NCBI RefSeq assembly: GCF_020554845.1
Contig: NZ_JAJCIA010000062.1
Location: 1 to 13,203 of the forward strand
Direction: 5' to 3'
Source of the DNA: Blautia faecis
GTDB lineage: Bacteria; Bacillota; Clostridia; Lachnospirales; Lachnospiraceae
DNA length: 13,203 bases
Below, in pieces: positions 8,012 to 13,203 of the stretch. Each line of letters starts with the position of its first letter. Within the stretch, counting starts at the first letter, position 1. A program made the translations under genes and the position numbers. The notes beneath the pieces were generated by a model, which saw nothing but the letters and a program-made list of their open reading frames with translations, was not told the DNA's origin and ran no database searches.

Positions 8012-8144
8012 CAAGTAATATGTAATGAACTAGGTCTTAACGAAGAGGAGAAATAGATAACTTCCATTTTGTATGCTATCAAGGCTGTCCTGAAATATTT
8101 TGCGATGATCTAAGAATATCGCTGATTTCAAGGAGGAATAACAC
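8012..8144. other. Gap between permease and tnpV, with a possible degraded gene end
   Basis: No intact gene. The frame ending at TAA 8111-8113 reads A-I-K-A-V-L-K-Y-F-A-M-I (8075-8113). This resembles the tail A-I-V-E-A-L-K-H-F-K-M of the rlmD relic and of related small mobile-element proteins, but stops interrupt it just upstream, so at most it is a stump. GCGAT/ATCGC (8102-8106 and 8118-8122) forms a small hairpin. The ribosome binding site AAGGAGG (8130-8136) belongs to tnpV. I see no clear promoter. Confidence 0.3.
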
Positions 8145-8516
8145 ATGAAAAGCACATTTGAAAAAATAGGTGGAACCTACACACTGGGAGCAGACGGAAT
8201 TTACTATCCGAATCTTGTCAGTACAGATGAAGAACCGCATTATGGGAAATATGGAATGATTCGGAAAACGTATCTGAAGGAGCATCGTCCGGCAATGTAT
8301 TCTCTGTATATGTTGGAAGACAGATTAACAGAACATCTGAATGCTGTGGACGATGAAGCACAGGAGAGGATGGATATTCTGGTGCGTCAGATGATGGAGA
8401 AGCAAGGCGTTACGGAAGAATTGAAAGCTCGTGATCAGATGGTGTGGGTTGGAGCTGTAAATAATATCCGGAATGCAGCAGAAGAGATTGTGTTAAAAGA
8501 ACTGATTTACAGGTAA
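8145..8516 (+). CDS. tnpV: TnpV-like transposon-encoded protein
   Basis: A 123-residue soluble protein recognised as TnpV, a small protein of unknown activity carried by clostridial transposons and integrative elements. Family features seen are the start K-S-T-F-E-K-I-G-G-T-Y, then Y-L-K-E-H-R-P-A-M-Y, a helical middle, Q-G-V-T-E-E-L-K-A-R-D-Q-M-x-W-V and N-N-I-R-N-A-A-E-E-I-V-L-K-E-L-I-Y at the end. Length matches the family and the frame is intact. A perfect AAGGAGG lies 8 nt before the ATG. There is no recombinase, relaxase or other transposon gene beside it, so it is probably an orphan left from a lost element. It has its own terminator downstream. Confidence 0.82.
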   Translation: MKSTFEKIGGTYTLGADGIYYPNLVSTDEEPHYGKYGMIRKTYLKEHRPAMYSLYMLEDRLTEHLNAVDDEAQERMDILVRQMMEKQGVTEELKARDQMVWVGAVNNIRNAAEEIVLKELIYR

Positions 8517-8522
8517 ACAAAG

Positions 8523-8564
8523 AGCTGAACAAGTAGGACGAAAAATCCTGTTTGTTCAGCTTTT
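8523..8564 (+). terminator. Terminator after tnpV
   Basis: AGCTGAACAA pairs with TTGTTCAGCT (8552-8561). A 2x2 internal loop and an inner AGGA/TCCT step extend the stem, with an A-rich loop. A short T-run with G interruptions follows. It starts 6 nt after the tnpV stop. Confidence 0.8.
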
Positions 8565-8834
8565 GTGTTTATAAGGGGCCAAAGAAGCAAATTACAATTC
8601 TATAGAAAGTGATCTTTTCTAAGTTTCGGAAGGCTGGTTTTTTCCGTCATAGTTATAAGTTGACGATTTAATTATTCCATAGTATGGCTTAAAAAATATT
8701 CGAATATAACTTTATAGAAATAATCATAATGGGGAGATTATTTGATGAATTATGTGCTAATATTCTGCAATTCTACTGCTGGTCGATTGATTTATGCACA
8801 CTCTCATTATAATATGTGTGCAGGAGGTGGATAT
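8565..8834. other. Spacer before the XRE gene
   Basis: AT-rich and without a supported gene. It holds a small hairpin CGGAA/TTCCG (8627-8631 and 8642-8646) and the promoter region annotated separately. An in-frame ATG at 8742 would add 31 residues to the XRE protein, but it lacks a good ribosome binding site and the added residues do not look like part of the helix-turn-helix domain. Confidence 0.5.
8660..8688 (+). promoter_or_regulatory. Possible XRE promoter with overlapping palindrome
   Basis: TTGACG (8660-8665) is a good -35, but the -10 at 17 bp is poor (TATGGC, 8683-8688). That region contains the perfect palindrome CCATA-G-TATGG (8677-8687). A palindrome over a weak -10 suggests an operator, possibly for self-control by the XRE protein; this is inference. 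A downstream TATAAC-like box near 8705 is an alternative. Confidence 0.35.
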
Positions 8835-9596
8835 ATGTATCAGATTAGTAATGAAAAATTCGGTTTATTTGTAACCGAATTAAGAAAGGAAAAGAATTTA
8901 ACTCAAAAGGATTTGGCTGAAAAATTATATGTATCAGATAAAACAGTTAGCAAATGGGAACGTGGTCTTAGTATGCCCAATGTCGTATTACTCATACCAA
9001 TAGCTGATATATTAGATGTTACCGTTACAGAATTGTTACGTGGAGAAAAAATAGATACACAGAAAAATATTGAAAAAAAAGAAATCGAGGAATTGGTGGT
9101 AGGCTCTCTCGATATGGCTGTTAGGGATTCTATTCACCAGCATAGAAAAAACTGGATATTAGCATATTTGTTATGTTTTTTTATATCTATTACAGAAATT
9201 ATTATGTTAGTTGTATCTGAAAGTTCGTTAGCTGAGATGAAAGGGGATATATTGCTGGTTACAGGGGGAATGCTTTTATTTGGTGCATGGTTTTGTTTCT
9301 TTGCAAAAGACATATTACCAACATATTATGATGCCAATAAGATAAATTATGTTTCACAAGGAATTTTTAGAATACATCTAGTTGGTTTATCTTTTAACAA
9401 TGAAAATTGGATATACATCTGCACAACTTTAAAAATATGGACACTTGCAACGGTTGTTCTATATCCTCTTGCAGGTATTATAATAATCAATTGTTTCAAT
9501 ATAGCTTTATGGGATATTTTGAATAAAATTTTCTTAATTATGATATTAGGTGGTATGGTAGTTTCGATTTACATTATTGGGAAAAAATACGAATAA
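8835..9596 (+). CDS. XRE-family regulator with four C-terminal membrane segments
   Basis: Protein of 253 residues from ATG 8835, which has AGGAGG (8822-8827) 7 nt before it. Residues ~8-68 form a Cro/C1-type helix-turn-helix: L-R-K-E-K-N-L-T-Q-K-D-L-A-E-K-L, then V-S-D-K-T-V-S-K-W-E-R-G with the recognition helix, and P-I-A-D-I-L-D-V-T-V-T-E-L-L. A charged linker leads to hydrophobic segments at ~107-127, 139-157, 199-221 and 231-248. Between the second pair lies P-T-Y-Y-D-A-N-K-I-N, then F-N-N-E-N-W, a motif of membrane-tethered XRE proteins common in Lachnospiraceae. It may be a membrane-bound one-component sensor. Base composition is more AT-rich than the ABC genes, consistent with separate acquisition. 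Its targets are unknown. Confidence 0.85.
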   Translation: MYQISNEKFGLFVTELRKEKNLTQKDLAEKLYVSDKTVSKWERGLSMPNVVLLIPIADILDVTVTELLRGEKIDTQKNIEKKEIEELVVGSLDMAVRDSIHQHRKNWILAYLLCFFISITEIIMLVVSESSLAEMKGDILLVTGGMLLFGAWFCFFAKDILPTYYDANKINYVSQGIFRIHLVGLSFNNENWIYICTTLKIWTLATVVLYPLAGIIIINCFNIALWDILNKIFLIMILGGMVVSIYIIGKKYE

Positions 9597-9643
9597 TTAA
9601 ATTACCTGTTATCGTTGTGGATAGTACTAATTTACAACATTCT

Positions 9644-9784
9644 TCATGGGAAATATGGAATGATGCAGAAGAGTGGTTCTGTTTCATAGGCTTTGATTCC
9701 GGTTGGCGTGACGGTGTTTGCTGTTTTCATATTGCCATAGCCATGATCTACAGCGATGATTTTTGTGTTTCTGAGTTCTCGCAT
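9644..9784 (-). pseudogene. Truncated 5' end of a ParM/Alp-type actin-like segregation gene
   Basis: Reading leftwards from ATG 9784, the peptide carries I-I-A-V-D-H-G-Y-G-N-M-K-T-A followed by N-T-V-T-P-T-G-I-K-A-Y-E-T-E-P. This is the start of the ParM/StbA-like actin homologues found on clostridial conjugative elements, including the phosphate-1 loop D-x-G-x-G-N. After about 39 codons (near 9668) similarity ends and a stop comes at 9644-9646; the full protein is normally some 300 residues or more. The ribosome binding site (ACGGAGGT, complement of ~9792-9799) and leader are intact, so only the distal part was lost. No ParR partner is seen. It is remnant DNA of a mobile element and is unlikely to be functional. 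Confidence 0.78.
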
Positions 9785-9792
9785 AAAAAATA

Positions 9793-9876
9793 CCTCCGTT
9801 TTCGTATTGATTGATTCAGCAGGCTGTACCGGTGTGGTACTGCTTTGCTGTGAGATAAGCATACGAAAATCGGAGG
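9793..9876 (-). promoter_or_regulatory. Long leader hairpin masking the ParM ribosome binding site
   Basis: On the minus strand, CCTCCGATTTTCGTAT (9876-9861) is complementary to ATACGAAAACGGAGG (9807-9793), a 15-bp stem with one bulged base. The second strand contains the CGGAGG ribosome binding site of the ParM remnant. Nested inside is CAGCA..GC..GTACC, loop ACACC, GGTAC..GC..TGCTG (9850-9817). The whole leader would fold into one long interrupted hairpin that blocks translation unless opened. It could be a translational switch, a protein-binding leader, or a DNA site for ParR. The pairing is seen directly; the role is inferred. Confidence 0.6.
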
Positions 9877-9910
9877 GAACAGTAACTATTTCTGAATGCA
9901 GCAAATTTTT

Positions 9911-9916
9911 ATTATA
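9911..9916 (-). promoter_or_regulatory. Probable -10 box of the ParM leader transcript
   Basis: ATTATA on the plus strand reads TATAAT on the minus strand. It sits ~35 bp upstream of the leader hairpin. No good -35 match is found at 16-18 bp, so support is limited. It lies back to back with the ROK promoter, so the two divergent promoters share a short control region. Confidence 0.4.
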
Positions 9917-9925
9917 GAACATTAC

Positions 9926-9954
9926 TTTACAAGAAGAATAAAAAAGCATATAAT
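9926..9954 (+). promoter_or_regulatory. Strong promoter of the ROK regulator gene
   Basis: TTTACA (9926-9931), exactly 17 bp, then TATAAT (9949-9954). This is near-consensus sigma-A and the best promoter match in the window. Predicted transcription start is about 9961, giving a ~30-nt leader with AGAGGG (9978-9983) as ribosome binding site. That places translation start near 9991. A second TATAAT at 9960-9965 lacks a matching -35. Confidence 0.8.
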
Positions 9955-9990
9955 TCTTTTATAATATATTTAATAAAAGAGGGTAAGAAA

Positions 9991-11094
9991 ACGGAAAATA
10001 AAGATAAAAAAAATATAACAAGAAAAAAAATAATTAATTATGTTCTAAACAATCATGTTACATCCAAGGCAGAAATCGCAAAAGAGTTAAACTTGAGTAT
10101 GCCGACTGTGTTAGCAAATGTGAATGACTTGTTAGAAAAAAGGGTGTTGGAAGAAACTGGGGAATATGCTTCAACCGGTGGAAGGAAGGCAAAAAGTATA
10201 GGGATTAATAAGTCATACTGTCATGCAATGGGAATTTTGATTACAGCGAATCATATAGAAATGGTATTAGTAAATCTTGGAGATGAGATTATAAAAAAAG
10301 ATCGCATCCGTTTAAAATTTACGGCTGAATTATCTTATTGTACAGAGGTGGCACAAAAGGTCAAAACTTTTCTGGAAGGCGAAGTAGCGAAGGACACGCT
10401 ACTTGGGATTGGAGTGGCGATTCCAGGAATTATTGATCAGAAAGAACGGATTGTTTTAAAATCCCATGCTTTAGGTATAGAGAATTATAGTCTGCGCTTT
10501 TTAGAGCAGGCTCTGGAAATTCCAGCATATTTTGAAAACGATGCTAATGCTGCAATGCTTGCAGAAAAAAAGCAAAAGTATCCAAATGCGATATATCTGT
10601 CTTTGAACCACACATTAGGAGGTGCATTCTGCATAGATGGAAAGCTGTTTCGAGGGCAGAACCAGAAAGCAGGGGAGTTTGGTCACATGATACTCGTTCC
10701 CGGTGGAAGAAAGTGTTATTGTGGTAAATCAGGATGTGCAGATGCATATTGTGCTGCAAGTGTACTGACAAAAGATAACAGGCAGTCACTGGATGCATTT
10801 ATGGAAAAAATTGAAAGTGGTAATGAAAAAATTTTGCAGAAATGGAATGAGTATCTGGATCATCTTGCTGTTTTGATATCAAATCTGCGGATGGCATATG
10901 ATATGGATATCATACTAGGAGGTGATGTGGGAGGTGTATTGTCAGATTATATGATACCACTGGGAGAAAAAGTGATAGCATATAATGGCTTTGAGCACGA
11001 TGTTTCATACTTGAAAAATTGTTCGTATAAGAAAGAAGCGTCAGCTGTTGGAGCCGCGAAATACTTTTTCACAAAACATATGGTAGAATTGTAG
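9991..11094 (+). CDS. ROK-family (NagC/XylR-type) transcriptional regulator with ACG in start position
   Basis: Sugar-responsive repressor family: a winged helix-turn-helix followed by a ROK sugar-binding fold. From 9991 it is 367 residues. The helix-turn-helix (~10-65) includes S-K-A-E-I-A-K-E-L-N-L-S-M-P-T-V. The ROK core shows V-A-I-P-G-I-I-D, E182-N-D-A-N-A-A, and the zinc motif H232 plus C242-x-C244-x4-C249 in C-Y-C-G-K-S-G-C-A-D-A-Y. The open frame runs back to 9886 with no ATG, GTG or TTG before TTG 10093, which would delete half the DNA-binding domain. ACG 9991 sits 7 nt after AGAGGG and is followed by E-N-K-D-K-K-N-I-T-R, so it looks like an ATG changed by one transition. It may be weakly translated or silenced. 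No sugar genes lie beside it, so its effector is unknown. Confidence 0.8.
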   Translation, partial: TENKDKKNITRKKIINYVLNNHVTSKAEIAKELNLSMPTVLANVNDLLEKRVLEETGEYASTGGRKAKSIGINKSYCHAMGILITANHIEMVLVNLGDEIIKKDRIRLKFTAELSYCTEVAQKVKTFLEGEVAKDTLLGIGVAIPGIIDQKERIVLKSHALGIENYSLRFLEQALEIPAYFENDANAAMLAEKKQKYPNAIYLSLNHTLGGAFCIDGKLFRGQNQKAGEFGHMILVPGGRKCYCGKSGCADAYCAASVLTKDNRQSLDAFMEKIESGNEKILQKWNEYLDHLAVLISNLRMAYDMDIILGGDVGGVLSDYMIPLGEKVIAYNGFEHDVSYLKNCSYKKEASAVGAAKYFFTKHMVEL

Positions 11095-11110
11095 TAACTG
11101 TTCACAGGTA

Positions 11111-11134
11111 GGAATTTTCTGAACTGAAAATTCC
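11111..11134. repeat. Perfect 9-bp inverted repeat after the ROK gene
   Basis: GGAATTTTC-TGAACT-GAAAATTCC starts 16 nt after the ROK stop. There is no T-run, so it is not a typical terminator. It could slow 3' exonuclease decay of the ROK transcript or be a protein-binding site. Between it and the next terminator (11135-11238) I see nothing else supportable. Confidence 0.6.
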
Positions 11135-11238
11135 GTACGGTACAGCTCCCACTGACAGGTTGCAAAGCGAATGCGGATGTCCGCTTTATATGTGTGAAAA
11201 ACGATAAGTTGTGTAAAATTAAAAAAAGAAATTATAGT

Positions 11239-11285
11239 AAAAAACGGAAAGAAAACAGTAACTACGGTTTCCTTTCCGTTTTTTT
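11239..11285 (+). terminator. Strong (possibly bidirectional) terminator, target of the intron
   Basis: AAAAACGGAAAG pairs with CTTTCCGTTTTT, with an inner AAAC/GTTT step after one mismatch and a ~10-nt loop. The 3' strand runs into a T7 stretch (11279-11285). The A-run before the stem would act as a T-run on the other strand. The group II intron begins 6 nt after the T-run. Confidence 0.88.
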
Positions 11286-11290
11286 GCGTG

Positions 11291-13147
11291 GTGCGCCTGG
11301 CGGCGCACGTTTCTAACGGGTTAAAGTCCCGAATCCGCCCGGTAGTGGGAAGGATATAGCCGAAGGCAAGGGTGTCCATCGTGAGGTGGAATCTGAAGGA
11401 AGCCGGATGTGGGAACAGACTAACCCCGGGCAAATCTCTGGTCTGACGAACAGAAATCTCATATAAGGTTATGCATGAGGGTAAGACTGCCACCCAAGTC
11501 AAAGCCCAATAACTACACGGAATCCTGCGTGATAAATGAGGCAGATGGATGGAGAGGAAGAAACGTGTGGTACCCAGGGAGGTCTGTGCGGTACGCCTTG
11601 AAAGAGGTAACCATTGCATAAAGCAATGCTGAACGCACAGAAGTCAGCAGAGGTCATAGTAGCCGAGAGGTGAAGGACCGAATCAGTAGGAATCTTAAGT
11701 ATGACCGAGAAAGGAGGAATGACCGTCTATGGCAGAAAACATTGAAAACAATGACTGTTCGCAGAGAGATAGTGCGGAACACGAAGGGTATGCAAAAGCG
11801 TCTAGGTCATTCAATCGGATATGGAAAGAAAGAGACAGTGCACAGCCGAGACTTTTGGAAGCGATACTGTATAAAGACAACTTTAACAGAGCGTATAAGA
11901 GAGTCAAGGCAAACAAGGGAGCGCCAGGAATTGATGGCATGACCATTGAGGAGGCTCTTCCATATCTAAAGGAACATCAACAAGAGATAACCGACCGCAT
12001 TTATCGTGGAAAGTATACTCCGTCTTCAGTAAGACGAGTTGAGATTCCCAAACCAGATGGTGGTGTGCGAAAGCTTGGCATACCAACAGTGGTAGACCGT
12101 ACACTTCAACAGGCAATAACCCAACAGTTAGTGCCAATCTATGAACCGCTGTTTGCAGAGGGTAGCTATGGCTATCGTCCGAACAGAAGTGCAAAAGACG
12201 CAATACTTAAGGTTAAGGAGTATGCCGAACAAGGCTATACATTTGCTGTAGTCCTTGACTTGTCAAAGTACTTCGATACTCTTAATCACGAAATTCTCAT
12301 CAATCTTCTCCGAAAGAATGTAAAAGCTGAACGTGTAGTACAGCTGATAAAGCGCTATCTGAAGAGCGGTGTAATGGAAAACGGAGTAGTCATTGACACA
12401 GAGGAAGGCTCGCCACAAGGTGGAAATCTATCACCGTTGCTGGCAAATGTCTACCTCAATGAGTTCGACCAGGAATTCTTGAAAAGAGGTGTTCCATGCA
12501 TAAGATATGCAGATGACATCGTGCTTCTTGCAAAGAGCAAGCGAGCATCAGAGAGACTCTTGGAAAGCAGTACAAAATATCTTGAGGAGAGGCTGAAACT
12601 TACAGTCAACCGAGAAAAGAGCCGTACTGTCAGCGTGTTTGCAATCCGAAATTTTAAATTCCTTGGCTTTGCATTGGGAAGGAACGGAAAAGGCATTTAT
12701 GTCCGAGTTCATACGAAGTCATGGAAGAAGTTTAAGTCTAGACTGAAGGAGTTATCTTCCCGTAAGCGATGTCAGTCAATCAAGCCAAGCCTTGAGAAGA
12801 TTAAGGTATATGCGAGGGGATGGCTTAACTATTACGGAATTGCAAGTATGAAGAACAACATAGATGACGTCAACGGATGGCTCTATCACAGAATACGTAT
12901 GTGTATATGGAAACAATGGAAATTGCCCAGAACAAAGAAGAGAAATCTGATAAAAATGGGAATCCATGAATATTATGCGAACATGGCGGCAAACTGTCGA
13001 AGGGGACACTGGTATTGTGCCAATCTGACGACAGTTAAGAAAGCCATGACAAAAGAAAGACTGATAAACAGTGGCTTCTATGATTTAGCCACAGCCTATC
13101 AGTCTGTGCACGTCAACTATTGAAACCGCCGTGTACCGAACGGTACG
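11291..13147 (+). mobile_element. Group II intron, 3'-truncated inside domain V
   Basis: The left end is taken at GTGCGCC (11291), matching the GUGCG-type 5' end of group II introns and folding with GGCGCAC (11302-11308) into the first domain I helix. About 430 nt of structured non-coding sequence (domains I-III, e.g. the A-A-G-T-C-A-A-A-G-C-C-C block near 11497) precede the maturase gene, which occupies domain IV. Directly after the maturase stop comes CCGCCGT (13126-13132) and the upper hairpin GTACC-GAAC-GGTAC (13133-13146) of domain V. The complementary 3' strand of the lower stem (ACGGYGG) is absent: the remaining 56 nt contain no GG at all. Domain VI, its branch-point A and the 3' end are therefore missing, and self-splicing is not expected. 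Class is uncertain: the maturase lacks an endonuclease domain, as in classes C, D and E. Confidence 0.82.
11729..13123 (+). CDS. ltrA: Group II intron reverse transcriptase/maturase (no endonuclease domain)
   Basis: Intron-encoded protein of 464 residues that helps fold the intron and copies it into DNA during retrohoming. The reverse transcriptase domain (~40-315) has N-K-G-A-P-G-I-D-G-M, E-I-P-K-P-D-G-G-x-R-x-L-G-I-P, Y-G-Y-R-P-N-R-S, motif A with D177 (L-D-L-S-K-Y-F-D), S-P-Q-G-G-N-L-S-P-L (228-237) and the catalytic Y-A-D-D (260-263). The maturase domain follows (~325-410) with Y-A-R-G-W-L-N-Y-Y and R-I-R-M-C-I-W-K-Q-W-K. It ends in Y-Q-S-V-H-V-N-Y with no HNH endonuclease, so it would prime from nascent strands. 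AAGGAGG (11711-11717) lies 11 nt before the ATG. The protein looks complete although its host intron is cut, so it could act in trans on related introns. Confidence 0.93.
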   Translation: MAENIENNDCSQRDSAEHEGYAKASRSFNRIWKERDSAQPRLLEAILYKDNFNRAYKRVKANKGAPGIDGMTIEEALPYLKEHQQEITDRIYRGKYTPSSVRRVEIPKPDGGVRKLGIPTVVDRTLQQAITQQLVPIYEPLFAEGSYGYRPNRSAKDAILKVKEYAEQGYTFAVVLDLSKYFDTLNHEILINLLRKNVKAERVVQLIKRYLKSGVMENGVVIDTEEGSPQGGNLSPLLANVYLNEFDQEFLKRGVPCIRYADDIVLLAKSKRASERLLESSTKYLEERLKLTVNREKSRTVSVFAIRNFKFLGFALGRNGKGIYVRVHTKSWKKFKSRLKELSSRKRCQSIKPSLEKIKVYARGWLNYYGIASMKNNIDDVNGWLYHRIRMCIWKQWKLPRTKKRNLIKMGIHEYYANMAANCRRGHWYCANLTTVKKAMTKERLINSGFYDLATAYQSVHVNY

Positions 13148-13203
13148 CCAGACTGTCTAACAATTAAGAAAAATGCTATAATAAAACTACCAAATACAGT
13201 ATC
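13148..13203. other. Right flank after the intron break
   Basis: AT-rich DNA that does not continue the intron. It has a TATAAT box (13177-13182) without a good -35 at 17 bp, which may be the promoter of a gene beyond the window. No coding frame can be assigned. Confidence 0.35.

Noticed and set aside
8742..8834. N-terminal extension of the XRE protein
   Set aside because: The AGGAGG site directly before ATG 8835 decides the start, and the extension is not part of the helix-turn-helix fold.
9617..9814. 65-residue plus-strand frame
   Set aside because: It is the antisense of the ParM fragment, whose minus-strand reading has clear actin-like motifs and a ribosome binding site.
11041..11619. 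192-residue minus-strand frame across the intron 5' region
   Set aside because: It runs across the terminator and the structured intron RNA and has no motifs; it arises from GC-rich intron sequence.
11670..11942. 90-residue plus-strand frame before and overlapping the maturase
   Set aside because: It is arginine-rich frame noise overlapping the intron RNA and the maturase gene in another frame.
1..13203. CRISPR array, tRNA or rRNA genes
   Set aside because: No regularly spaced repeats were seen, nor any cloverleaf or rRNA-like blocks on either strand.

Overview
The window looks like a chromosomal segment of a low-GC Firmicute, most likely a Lachnospiraceae-type gut anaerobe. This is inferred from the AGGAGG-type ribosome binding sites, the Clostridia-style RlmD C-terminal extension, the TnpV and actin-like (ParM) relics typical of clostridial mobile elements, and the group II intron type. 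No database search was possible, so family names come from motif recognition.

Layout. (1) 1-2846: an RNA-metabolism pair, a YhaM-like 3'-5' exoribonuclease and an RlmD-type 23S rRNA uracil-5-methyltransferase. The usual C-terminal extension of the methyltransferase is cut off by an in-frame TAG and then a one-base frameshift, leaving an out-of-frame relic. (2) 2867-8011: a response regulator and histidine kinase sharing a GTGA overlap, a strong terminator, then a palindrome-containing promoter region and an ABC ATPase/FtsX-permease pair sharing an ATGA overlap. This is the architecture of a peptide- or antibiotic-sensing detoxification module. (3) 8012-9960: an accessory zone with a lone tnpV gene, an XRE regulator with four membrane segments, and on the minus strand the first ~39 codons of a ParM-type gene. 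The ParM leader folds into a long hairpin that masks its own ribosome binding site. (4) 9926-11285: a ROK-family transcriptional regulator with an excellent promoter but no ATG/GTG/TTG at the position where its N-terminus must begin; the codon there is ACG. It is followed by an inverted repeat and a strong terminator. (5) 11291-13147: a group II intron with an intact reverse transcriptase/maturase, inserted a few bases after that terminator's T-tract. It appears to be cut off inside domain V, so domain VI and the 3' splice site are missing.

The sensing module probably works as a unit: the kinase signals to the regulator, which acts at the dyad before the ABC genes, and the transporter removes or reports the inducer. 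The rest reads as mobile-element debris around two transcription factors. The most interesting items are the ribosome-site-masking ParM leader, the ACG start of the ROK gene, the 3'-truncated intron beside a terminator, and the broken RlmD extension.
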